Below are positions 52,849 to 61,566 of a stretch of 64,000 nucleotides of DNA, piece after piece. Made by a program: the position numbers and the translations under genes. The notes under the pieces are model-generated. The model searched no databases and was not told where the DNA came from. It worked only from the letters and a program-made list of their open reading frames with translations. The DNA comes from Ardenticatenaceae bacterium (GTDB lineage: Bacteria; Chloroflexota; Anaerolineae; Promineifilales; Promineifilaceae). Numbering within the stretch: position 1 is the first letter of the stretch; each line of letters begins with the position of its first letter. The stretch lies in contig JACKBS010000009.1 in assembly GCA_020634435.1 (NCBI GenBank), positions 310,001 to 374,000 of the forward strand, read 5' to 3'.

Positions 52849-53612
52849 ATGAAACTAAAAGATGCCAAAGCAATTTCCCGTATGCGCGATTCTGGTCGCA
52901 TGGTCGCCGAATGTTTTGCTTTGCTTGAAGAAACGATTCGCCCGGCGTGAGTATTCGCCTGCTGGACCAGATTGTTGAGAAGTATATCGCCGACCAGGGC
53001 GCGGAACCGCTCTACAAAGGGTACAAGGGGAGCGCTAGCAACCATCCGCCGTTTCCGGGCGTCATTTGTGCCTCGGTGAACCACGAAATTTGTCACGGCC
53101 TGCCGGATGACCGTATTTTGCATGAAGGCGACATCATCGGGGTAGACATCGGCTTGAAGTATCACGGCTACTGCGGCGATGCGTGTTATACCTTTCCGGT
53201 GGGGCAGATTGCCCCCGCCACGCAGCGTTTGCTGGATGTGGCCAAAGAGGCCCTGGAAGTCGGTGTGGCGGCGGTGAAGCCAGGTGGCTATCTCAACGAT
53301 ATTGGCCGGGCAATCAATGATCTGGCTGACGCCCGCGGCGTATCTGTGGTGCGTGAATGGGGTGGTCATGGAATCGGCCGTATTTTGCACGACTCGCCCT
53401 CGGTGCTGCACATTCGCCAGAGCAGCAACGGCCCCAAGCTGCGCCCCGGCATGACGTTTACCATCGAGCCGATGATCAACATGGGCTCTCATGAGTGGAT
53501 CTTGCTGCCGGATGGCTGGACAGTCATCACCAAAGATGGCTCGCTATCGGCACAATACGAGCATACGGTGGCGGTGACGAATCATGGGGTGGAGGTTTTG
53601 ACGAAGCTGTAG
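52849..53612 (+). CDS. map: Methionine aminopeptidase type I, with an apparent single-base deletion
   Basis: Removes the initiator Met from new proteins. ATG 52849 with AAGGA 8 nt upstream starts MKLKDAKAISRMRDSGRMVAE; at about 52943 the frame shifts (cgcccggcg for cgccccggcg) and a TGA follows at 52948, while the next frame continues VSIRLLDQIVEKYI to the end. Metal ligands are intact in the downstream part: Asp in GVDIGL and YCGDACYTF, His in GHGIGR, Glu in FTIEPM and the final EHT. Usually essential in bacteria with a single copy, so an assembly error is suspected. Confidence 0.9.
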
Positions 53613-53645
53613 AAGTGACAGGGTGAAGGGATGATAAGATGATAG

Positions 53646-53681
53646 AAACGGCCGTTGCCAAAACGCAACGGCCGTTTTTTG
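53646..53681. terminator. Bidirectional terminator built from two octamer copies
   Basis: aaacggccgttg and caacggccgttt form the stem around a ccaaaacg loop, followed by six T, between the convergent map and AI-2E-type genes. Each arm contains one full ACGGCCGT. Confidence 0.88.
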
Positions 53682-53682
53682 T

Positions 53683-54840
53683 TTATTTGGTGGATTTGGC
53701 GCGTTTGCGGGGGGATACGGCCGTTTTCTTGTCGGCCTTCTCATCAATGATGTGCGACGCCATGTGAGGGCTTTCTGCCCACGGGTCCATTTTGAACAGC
53801 TTGAAGTAGGTGTAGCGGCTGACCACCGCAATCGAGCCTAGCACGGGCACGATGATGAGCGCTGTCAGGACGCCCGCCAGCGAGAGTGAGCCGACGATGG
53901 CAATGAAGATGATCGCCGGATGAATGCGCACGCTGGAGCTCATGATGCGTGGGCGCAGCCAGATGTTTTCGATACCCTGAATACCCAGATTGAGCGCCAG
54001 GATAATGACGGCAAACAGCGTGTTGGAAACGTCCAGTGTGTTGGAACCGGCCAGCACCGCCACCAGGGTGGCAATAACCATGATAATTGCCGGGCCAACC
54101 GACAGCAGCACATCAAAAATGGCGGCAAAGACGCCAAACAACAGCGCCCCTGGCAGCCCCAAAATGAGCGACCCCGCGCCAGTCAGCAGCCCCACGATTA
54201 TCGACAAGCGCAGCTGCCCGCGAAAATACCGGTTCCACACCAGTTTAATTTCTTCATACAGCCGCCGAAAGTCTGATTCAAATGGGTCTGGGGCCCAGCT
54301 AAACAGCCATTCGCGCAGTTTGCCCCAATCTTGCAGCAGGTAGTAGGTGGCCACCAACACCACGGCAATCCAGCCCAGGTTGGTCGTGCTGGTTTGCAGC
54401 AGTTCCACGATGATGTCGGCCCGAATGAACGAGGACACCAGCTCAGACAGATCGGCTTCTGGCATCAGGCCATCCAGCGAGATTTCGGTGTTGAGAATGG
54501 TGATTGGCTCAGAAAGGTAATCTTCCTGCGTTTGGGTCATCAGCGTCTGCATCTCGCCCAAAAAGCTGGCGGTTTGTTCGGGGATGGCGGGAATGAAGAT
54601 AATGGTGACGGTAACGATGGCCGCTAGTGAGAGCAGATAGACAAAAAATACGACGAGAGAACGAGCCACGCGGGCGCGTTCGTTAACCAGCGTTACGATG
54701 GGGTTCAGCAGGTAAGCCAGAAGGGCCGAAATGGCGATGGCGCCAATCAACGCCTGGGCCGCGGTGATAAACCAGATGCAGCCCGCCAGAACGAGGGCAA
54801 AAACAAAATACCGTGTGGTTGTACTCCATTCTTTATTCAT
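53683..54840 (-). CDS. AI-2E family transporter (PerM-type)
   Basis: 385 aa with about eight helices: two N-terminal pairs, a soluble segment of about 80 residues, and C-terminal helices with the family motif GALLFGVFAAIFDVLLSVGPAI. Family members include exporters and Na+/H+ antiporters; substrate unknown. The C-terminus is Lys-rich. ATG at 54840 with GGAG upstream. Confidence 0.9.
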   Translation of the reverse strand: MNKEWSTTTRYFVFALVLAGCIWFITAAQALIGAIAISALLAYLLNPIVTLVNERARVARSLVVFFVYLLSLAAIVTVTIIFIPAIPEQTASFLGEMQTLMTQTQEDYLSEPITILNTEISLDGLMPEADLSELVSSFIRADIIVELLQTSTTNLGWIAVVLVATYYLLQDWGKLREWLFSWAPDPFESDFRRLYEEIKLVWNRYFRGQLRLSIIVGLLTGAGSLILGLPGALLFGVFAAIFDVLLSVGPAIIMVIATLVAVLAGSNTLDVSNTLFAVIILALNLGIQGIENIWLRPRIMSSSVRIHPAIIFIAIVGSLSLAGVLTALIIVPVLGSIAVVSRYTYFKLFKMDPWAESPHMASHIIDEKADKKTAVSPRKRAKSTK

Positions 54841-55102
54841 AAACTCCGTAATACGTGTTTGAAAATGGATCTCCTATCAGCTGTTCACGATACAAACGTA
54901 CCAAGATTCTAGCGAAATTGGGGGTAAAGGTACAACTGTTTGTTTGGGCTGCTGGTGGCCACTTTACGCGGCAAACGGCCGTTTGTTGCGCCATCACTCA
55001 AGAACCAGTCTGGTATGTGCGCTCGCTGCGCCCAAAATTTGTTTTGCGAACCGTTTAATTGTGTTAGACTGCCCGCCTTAAAAATCATGACGAGGACGTG
55101 GC

Positions 55103-55720
55103 ATGTTTTTGTATCTTTTGCAGGGATTGGGGTATGGCGGGGCGGCGGCCGCGCAGCCAGGGCCGTTTCAGGCGTATTTACTGTCGCAAACGTTGAAAAA
55201 CGGGCTGCGCAGCACGCTGGTGGCGGCGCTGGCGCCGCTGATGAGCGACGGGCCGATTGTGCTGCTGGTGCTGCTGGTGCTGACGCAAATGCCGGATTGG
55301 TTTGTGGCGGCGCTGCGTTTTGGCGGCGGCTTTTTTTTGCTCTTCCTGGCGTACAAAGCGTATCGATCGGCGCGGGAGATGATGGTAACGGCCGTTAATC
55401 TACCTATACCACAAAAGCGGCAAAGCATCCGCGAAGCTGCCCTGATGAACATGCTCAGCCCCAACGCCTACATTTTTTGGAGCACTATCGCTGGCCCGAT
55501 TTTCTTGGAAGGGTGGCGGCAAGCGCCATCGCATGGGCTGGCGTTTATGCTGGGCTTCTATGGCGCGCTAATTGGCGGCTTTATGAGCTTTGTGGTGCTG
55601 TTTGGCATCTTGGGGCAGGCCAGCCCGCGACTGAACCGGATGTTGGGCTTTGTTTCGGCCGTGGCGCTGTTTGGCTTTGGCCTGTATCAAATCTGGCTCG
55701 GCGCGCAGCGGTTTTTCTAG
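55103..55720 (+). CDS. LysE-family amino-acid exporter/efflux protein
   Basis: 205 aa with about six helices; N-terminal PGPFQAYLLSQTLKNG and the NMLSPNAYIFWSTIAGP segment are the two LysE/RhtB signatures. ATG at 55103 with GAGGA 6 nt upstream. Followed directly by a REP palindrome that probably terminates it. Substrate unknown. Confidence 0.9.
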   Translation: MFLYLLQGLGYGGAAAAQPGPFQAYLLSQTLKNGLRSTLVAALAPLMSDGPIVLLVLLVLTQMPDWFVAALRFGGGFFLLFLAYKAYRSAREMMVTAVNLPIPQKRQSIREAALMNMLSPNAYIFWSTIAGPIFLEGWRQAPSHGLAFMLGFYGALIGGFMSFVVLFGILGQASPRLNRMLGFVSAVALFGFGLYQIWLGAQRFF

Positions 55721-55724
55721 CGTC

Positions 55725-55774
55725 ATTTCCCCGGAAACTTTTTGGGTTAGGTCCGGTGTAGTTTCCGGGGAAAT
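55725..55774. repeat. Solo REP palindrome with expanded 20-nt loop
   Basis: Arms atttccccggaaact (55725-55739) and agtttccggggaaat (55760-55774) are identical to the REP copies around the RAYT gene at 22.7-23.5 kb, but the loop is 20 nt instead of 3. It lies 4 bp after the lysE stop. Confidence 0.9.
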
Positions 55775-55785
55775 TTAGGGAATGG

Positions 55786-56285
55786 TCACTCTGTTGGCAC
55801 AGCAAGTACGGCCGTTTCGCAGTAACAGCTTTCCTCTTGCACCAATACGCTGAGGTAACGGCCGTCGTATGACCACTGCGGATCGCGTACCAGCTGGCCA
55901 CCGTCGAAAGTGAGGGGAGTGGTACGGCCGTTTGCCACATTGAGCAGCGTCAAATTCCCATCGTATGCCCGATAAAGCAAATGGCTCCCATCTGGCGACC
56001 AGAAGAGATCGCCTGACGGCACTTGTAGTGACCACAAAATGATGTCGTTTTCCAGATCGAAAACGGCTAAATTCGTTGGAGCAGATTGTGAGGAATTGGT
56101 TATGGTGAAAAAGGCCAGATAGTGGCTGTCAGGTGAAAACGAGAAAAATGGCAAAAAACTCGACCACGATTGGCCGACTGCGCGTGTTGGTGCTTCCAAC
56201 AAAATTTGGTCATAAGGCTCTTGCCGTAGCTGCATCGTGGGACCAGATTCGCTGGGAATGACGCTGGCTAAATAACGGTGACAAC
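55786..56285 (-). pseudogene. Truncated beta-propeller gene
   Basis: About 165 residues of WD40/TolB-like blades (FFSFSPDSHYLAFF, LFWSPDGSHLLYRA, QWSYDGRYLSVL) ending normally at 55786. The 5' part is replaced by IS1-like sequence, so no start, signal peptide or N-terminal domain remains. Related in type to the lipoprotein at 28068. Confidence 0.7.
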
Positions 56286-56870
56286 TTAGCTTTGCCCGCC
56301 TCAATAGAGTAGGTTTCGCTCCTGTCAAACTTCCCCCAATATCGCGCCACACCATAATGAAGATTGATGTACATCTTGAAACGATCTGAATAATACCGTT
56401 TGGCTAGTGCTTCATAGACCATTTCCTGGGCTATTGCTTCACTTCTGTCTTTGACAACGCGCTAACTCAGGAAGCAGCGACTCGCTCGGTCAACAATGGT
56501 CATGATGTAGACTTTGTTTTTTCTCACCGACAAACGTGAACAATTCATCCAACTCAGCCACATCCACAGAAATTTCAGGTTGACTTACAGCTGGCGGTAA
56601 TTGGCGTGCATACGCTCTAGCCCAATTAGACACAGAGCCTTGGCTAACCCCGAGCTGTCTGGCAATGCGTCTTTGATTAATGCCATCGAGATACATTTTC
56701 ACCGCTTGTTGGCGCACAGATTCTTTATGGCCGGCTTCATTTGGTACAGGGGTATATTTTCGGTGGCAAGTGGGGCACAGATACCTTTGGCTACCGGAAG
56801 GATTGAAGCCGACTTTGACTTGGTTTTCTGCATTTTGGCAATGGGGACATGTTATCATGCTTCTATTCTA
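56270..56870 (-). mobile_element. Degenerate IS1-family insertion sequence
   Basis: Contains a broken IS1-like transposase (next entry) beside the truncated propeller gene. I could not recognise terminal inverted repeats. The area 55.93-57.41 kb has no ACGGCCGT. Confidence 0.72.
56290..56858 (-). pseudogene. IS1-like transposase remnant
   Basis: The N-terminal zinc finger (CPHCQN...CPTCHRKY) and HTH (RIARQLGVSQGSVSNWARAY) are intact, then VDELFTFVGEKK. In the A6C run at about 56518 the frame shifts; the other frame gives KVYIMTIVDRASRCFLS, a stop in place of Trp, then RVVKDRSEAIAQEMVYEALAKRYYSD and the ETYSIEAG region before the C-terminus is lost. The frame relation is not the -1 shift used by IS1, so this is decay. 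Confidence 0.78.
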
Positions 56871-56911
56871 GCTCATACCTCTTTTTGCTCGCTCCTAGAA
56901 TTGATTTCCAC

Positions 56912-56940
56912 TTGATTGTTTTGAACCACAAGCAAATAAT
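56912..56940 (+). promoter_or_regulatory. Promoter candidate for the 1491-aa fusion gene
   Basis: TTGATT (56912-56917), 17-bp spacer, AATAAT (56935-56940), 38 bp before the ATG. Confidence 0.45.
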
Positions 56941-56977
56941 TTACCATTAGCCATTTTTCAGCTACCATTGCGCCCCT

Positions 56978-59900
56978 ATGGAAACAAAACTCTCTCGCTG
57001 GTGCGATGGTCTTATCGAGGTCGGCTGGCTGTTTGCTGTCATTGCCGTGCCGCTCTTCTTCAATATTCACTCTGACCGTGTGTTTGAACCGGATAAACTC
57101 ACCCTGATGCGTTCCATTGCCGTGGTAATGGGCACCGCCTGGTTGGTGAAATTCGTCGATTTGCGCCAGTGGCGGTACGCGGCGCGTCTGCGTTGGCGCA
57201 CCGAAGATTCATTCTGGCGCATGCCGTTTTTGCTTATCGTGACGCTGCTAGTGCTGGTGTACATCGTCTCGTCGCTCTTTTCGGTAACACCACTGGTGAG
57301 CTGGGCTGGTTCGTACCAGCGCTTGCAGGGAACATACACCACGCTGGCCTACATCGTTATTTTTGGCACGACCATTGCTACCATGCGCACTCGCGCCCAG
57401 GCCCGGCGATTGGTAACGGCCGTAATCATCACCTCCATCCCCGTGGCTTTTTATGGCCTGCTGCAACATTTTGATTTGGATCCGCTGCCCTGGGCGGGCG
57501 ATGTTACCGAGCGTGTGGCCGGGCACATGGGCAACGCCATCTTCATTGCCGCCTACCTCATCATGGCCGTGCCGCTGACCGTGGCGCGGATCATCGCCTC
57601 GTTTAGCAGCATTTTGAGCGATGAGGAGCTGTCTGGCGCAGACGTGATGCGCTCGTCGGCTTACATTTTCACGGTAGCGATTCAGCTGATCACCATTTAC
57701 TGGTCCGGCAGTCGTGGGCCGTGGCTGGGGCTGGGAACCGGGTTATTTGCCTTCATCCTGGTAGTGCTGGTGGGGCTGCGCAATGCGGCCGACAGCCAGG
57801 GCCGTTTTCGTCTGCCCGAGGCGGGGCGAGGGGCGCTGTTTGTGCTGGTCGGAACGGCCGTTTCCTACACCGTCATCCTCCTCATTTTGCGTGGGCTAAC
57901 TGGAGCGGGTTATTTGGCCAGCCTGGCTGGACCAACTTCCTCATTTGTAGCGTTTGTTGTGGCGGTGGGGCTGGTCATTTTGGGCATGTTTGTGCTGGTG
58001 GCCGCCCAGCGTGGCTGGCGCTGGCTCTGGTTTAGCTGGATCGTCATGTCGCTGCTGTTGGTAGTCTGGGTCTTGCTGTTCAACTTGCCCCGCGAAACGA
58101 CCGATCCGTTTCTAGAAGTTCCGGTGCTGGGCAATGTGTTCACCACGTTGGACGAATGGCGCGAACTGCCGCGCATCGGCCGTTTGGGGCAAATTTTGGA
58201 GGCCGACACAGGCACGGGGCGGGTGCGTACGCTGATTTGGGAGGGCGTTCTAGAACTTCTCCAGCCGCATGAGCCGATTGCTTTCCCGGATGGCAGCACG
58301 GATACATTTAACTTTTTACGGCCGTTAATTGGCTACGGGCCAGAGTCGATGTACGTGGCTTACAACAGCTTCTATCCGCCGGAACTGGCTACGCTGGAAT
58401 CGCGCAACGCTTCGCCGGACCGTTCGCATAACGAAACGTTTGACGCCCTGGTGATTACCGGTTTGGCTGGTTTTCTGGTCTGGCAGGCGCTGTATTTGAG
58501 CGTCTTTTTGTACGGTTTCCGCTGGCTGGGTGTGCTGCGCACCAAATTTGAGCGTAACTTGCTGATTGGTTTGTGGATCGGGGTGGGGGTGATAACGGCC
58601 GTTATTTTTGCCGTGTGGCGCGGTGCGGTTTACATCGGTGTAGCCCTGCCGTTTGGCTCAATTGCCGGGCTGGTGCTCTACCTCATCTACTACGCCCTCT
58701 TCGCCGATACATCCGACGCAGAGTCGCAGCCATTTTCGGCGGAGCGACTGCTGGTAGTGGCCCTGGTGGCCGCAATTTTGGCCCATTTTGTAGAAATTCA
58801 CTTTGGAATTGCCATTTCAGCGACGCGCCTGCACTTCTTTTTGTACGTGGGGCTCTTGTTCATCGTCACGTACTGGCTGCCCCGGCAGCAAGAAGCGCCC
58901 GTGGTAGAGGCTGTAGAAACGGCCGTTCCCGGCAAAGGTCGGCGGCGGCGGGGTACGCGTACGGCCGTTCCGGCGGCGTTTGCTGGATGGGTTGGCCCAG
59001 TGTTGCTGTACGCCTTCATGCTGGCGCTTATCGTGGGCATCATGGGCTACACCTATACCACCTACTCCCAACCGCCCAATCTGGTGCTGGAGAGCGTCAA
59101 CGATTTACGCGCTACCGACATTATGCACCAGAGCTTTTTTGTGAACATCAAGCGGGATTTTGCCGAATCGCCGTTTATCTACCTGATGATTGTTCTCACC
59201 TGGAGCATGGGGCTGCTCATTGCCGTCAGCGAGATGCTGAAGGATGGCGATCTGAAAATTTCGGCCGTTGTGCGGGAGGTGGGTAAGAGCCAAAAATCCC
59301 TCGCTTCAGTCTCATTCTTAGCGATGGGCACCGCGGCGATTGTGTATCGCCTGATGGTGCCATTGGCGGTCGATGCGGGCGCGACGGCTTTGTTGGGGCA
59401 GACCCTGCTGTGGATGTGGGGCGCATTATGCCTATGGGCCGGTGGCAATTTGCAGCTGCGCTTCACCAAAAATGATCGCTTGTTCGCTGCCGGTGTGGCC
59501 GTGACCGGACTCCTGTTTGCTCTGCCGGTGCTGGTGGGCGGTGGCTGGTTGGCGGCGGTGGTAACGGCCGTTTTCAGCGGAGCCATGCTTTATTTGCTGT
59601 GGGACCCAACCTGGCGCAATTTGCTAACTCCGGTGGCCATCATGGCCGCGATTTCTTTTAGCGTGGGGTTGCTTTATGCCCTCTACCAGGCCAGCCAGCT
59701 GCGCTTTTCCTTACTTTACCGGGCGTATGTCGCCCCGCCGCAAGATGCTAGCCAGCTCCTGAGCTACCTGGTGCAAGAGGCAGGTCAGGCGGCCAGTTTC
59801 CTGACGCATTTCTATATCTTTATTTTTGCGCTGATGCTGGTAGCCGCGTTTGCCATGAGCGCCAGCAAAAAGCCGCGACTGCGCGACAATGGTTCGGCAT

Positions 59901-61453
59901 TGGCGGCGTCTTTGTTGGGCTTTGTGGGGATTGCGGCCATTTTTGTCATCCTGGCTACCAATGTGCGCGTCGTGCAGGCGGATATGGTTTACAAACGCGC
60001 CCGCTTCTTCGAGAGCGACGCCACGACCAGTGGTGATCCGACCGGCTGGGACGGGGCCATCGCGATTTACCAGGACGCCATCGACCGGGCTCCCAGCGAA
60101 GATTTTTATTACCTTTTCCTAGGGCGGGCCTACCTGGAACGCTCCAATGTCACTTCTGACCCCGCCGAACAGGAGCAGCTCTTGGCCGAAGCGCAGCAGC
60201 AGCTGTTCCTGGCGCAAGAAATCAACCCGCTTAACACAGATCATACGGCAAATCTGGCCCGCCTAAATACTCGTTGGGCCGCCGTCAGCGCCACAGAGAG
60301 CGAACGCGCCCAGCATTTGCAAGAAGCGGAGCAGTATTACCAGCGTGCGCTGGACCTCAGCCCGCAAAATTCGGTCATTCGTAACGAATATGCCCGGTTG
60401 GTGCTGGCCCAAGGGCAAAATTGTGCCGATAGTTTGGCAATCTATGAACAGTCAGCGACGATCGATCCGTACTACTCGGACACTTTCTTTGCCTGGGCCG
60501 ATGCCGCTGCTAGCTGTGCCGTCTCCGCTCAAGACGCCGAAGCCGATGCCTACCTGGCTCAGGCTGTCGTGGCTTTGCAGGGCGGCCTAAAACTTGACCC
60601 GAACAATGCTCGTGCCTGGGTGCGGGCGGGCCAGCTGTATGAGCAAATTGAGCAGCATGAAGAGGCCATCGCGGCGTATGATCAGGCACTGCTGGTAGAC
60701 CCAGCTCAGCAAGAAGTGCCTGCCTGGAACATCAAATATTTGCAGGCGCAGATTTACCGCAACATGGATGATCTGGCACAGGCTGAAGCGCTGGCTAACG
60801 AAGCACTGCAACTTAGCCCGGCGGAATACCAGGGTGAAATTCAGCTGTTTATCCAGCAGCTGCATCCCGCAACGGAAAGCCGCACATTGTTTGAGGATTC
60901 GGAACGGCCGTTGGCTAACATTCCTCCCGCCGAGCGCAATAATTATTACACCGAATACCCGCCCTTTGTCATCGATCTGGATCAGGCGTACGAAGCGATT
61001 ATCCAGACCGAAAAAGGGGAAATACGCCTGCGGCTATTTACGGATGCGGCACCGCTGGCAGTGAACAGCTTTGTCTTTCTGGCGCAGCAGGGCTTCTATG
61101 ATGGCACTACGTTCCATCGTGTTCTGGCAGATTTTGTGGCTCAGGGCGGCGACCCCACCGGGACGGGCGGCGGCGAACCTGGCTACCGCTTCACCGACGA
61201 GGTAGACAACGGCCTGACGTTTGATCGCGCCGGGCTGCTGGCGATGGCCAATGCCGGAACAAACACCAATGGCAGCCAGTTTTTCATCACTTATGCGCCG
61301 CTGCCCTCGTTAAACGGCCGTCACACCATCTTTGGTGAACTCGTTGAAGGTGAAGGTGTGCTGCAAAGCCTCACCCCGCGCGACCCTGAGCAAAACCCGG
61401 ACTTCACTGGCGACCAAATCCTGCGCATTGACATCATTGAGGTGCAGGAATGA
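56978..61453 (+). CDS. O-antigen ligase - TPR - cyclophilin fusion protein
   Basis: 1491 aa in one frame. Residues about 15-560 are polytopic with Wzy-like loops; about 560-1010 a further set of membrane helices; about 1005-1297 tetratricopeptide-like repeats (DFYYLFLGRAYLERS, AIAAYDQALLVDPAQQEVPA); about 1335-1491 a complete cyclophilin-type peptidyl-prolyl isomerase (FHRVLADFVAQGGDPTGTGGG, GSQFFITYAP). Topology suggests a membrane glycan ligase with an extracytoplasmic scaffold and chaperone. ATG at 56978; the Shine-Dalgarno is unclear. The next gene is a WecA-type transferase, supporting a role in polymer assembly. Such a fusion may be lineage-specific. Confidence 0.85.
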   Translation: METKLSRWCDGLIEVGWLFAVIAVPLFFNIHSDRVFEPDKLTLMRSIAVVMGTAWLVKFVDLRQWRYAARLRWRTEDSFWRMPFLLIVTLLVLVYIVSSLFSVTPLVSWAGSYQRLQGTYTTLAYIVIFGTTIATMRTRAQARRLVTAVIITSIPVAFYGLLQHFDLDPLPWAGDVTERVAGHMGNAIFIAAYLIMAVPLTVARIIASFSSILSDEELSGADVMRSSAYIFTVAIQLITIYWSGSRGPWLGLGTGLFAFILVVLVGLRNAADSQGRFRLPEAGRGALFVLVGTAVSYTVILLILRGLTGAGYLASLAGPTSSFVAFVVAVGLVILGMFVLVAAQRGWRWLWFSWIVMSLLLVVWVLLFNLPRETTDPFLEVPVLGNVFTTLDEWRELPRIGRLGQILEADTGTGRVRTLIWEGVLELLQPHEPIAFPDGSTDTFNFLRPLIGYGPESMYVAYNSFYPPELATLESRNASPDRSHNETFDALVITGLAGFLVWQALYLSVFLYGFRWLGVLRTKFERNLLIGLWIGVGVITAVIFAVWRGAVYIGVALPFGSIAGLVLYLIYYALFADTSDAESQPFSAERLLVVALVAAILAHFVEIHFGIAISATRLHFFLYVGLLFIVTYWLPRQQEAPVVEAVETAVPGKGRRRRGTRTAVPAAFAGWVGPVLLYAFMLALIVGIMGYTYTTYSQPPNLVLESVNDLRATDIMHQSFFVNIKRDFAESPFIYLMIVLTWSMGLLIAVSEMLKDGDLKISAVVREVGKSQKSLASVSFLAMGTAAIVYRLMVPLAVDAGATALLGQTLLWMWGALCLWAGGNLQLRFTKNDRLFAAGVAVTGLLFALPVLVGGGWLAAVVTAVFSGAMLYLLWDPTWRNLLTPVAIMAAISFSVGLLYALYQASQLRFSLLYRAYVAPPQDASQLLSYLVQEAGQAASFLTHFYIFIFALMLVAAFAMSASKKPRLRDNGSALAASLLGFVGIAAIFVILATNVRVVQADMVYKRARFFESDATTSGDPTGWDGAIAIYQDAIDRAPSEDFYYLFLGRAYLERSNVTSDPAEQEQLLAEAQQQLFLAQEINPLNTDHTANLARLNTRWAAVSATESERAQHLQEAEQYYQRALDLSPQNSVIRNEYARLVLAQGQNCADSLAIYEQSATIDPYYSDTFFAWADAAASCAVSAQDAEADAYLAQAVVALQGGLKLDPNNARAWVRAGQLYEQIEQHEEAIAAYDQALLVDPAQQEVPAWNIKYLQAQIYRNMDDLAQAEALANEALQLSPAEYQGEIQLFIQQLHPATESRTLFEDSERPLANIPPAERNNYYTEYPPFVIDLDQAYEAIIQTEKGEIRLRLFTDAAPLAVNSFVFLAQQGFYDGTTFHRVLADFVAQGGDPTGTGGGEPGYRFTDEVDNGLTFDRAGLLAMANAGTNTNGSQFFITYAPLPSLNGRHTIFGELVEGEGVLQSLTPRDPEQNPDFTGDQILRIDIIEVQE

Positions 61454-61466
61454 TGTGCCCAACCAC

Positions 61467-61556
61467 CAACCCCCACCCTGACCCTCCCCCTGCAAGGGGG
61501 AGGGGAATGGCTCCCTCTCCCTCCCAGGGAGAGGGTTGGGGTGAGGGTGGATTCGC
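61467..61556. repeat. GC-rich word hairpin (ccctccccctgcaagggggagggg)
   Basis: Two stacked hairpins: cctccccctg-caagggggagg and ctccctctccctcccagggagaggg, with outer caccctgaccc / gggtgagggtg arms, between the fusion gene and wecA. Confidence 0.78.
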
Positions 61557-61566
61557 CCATTAAGCC

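Noticed and set aside
56490..56530. Programmed -1 frameshift in the IS1-like transposase
   Set aside because: The A6C run is suggestive, but the two frames differ by +1 and a further stop follows, so decay fits better.
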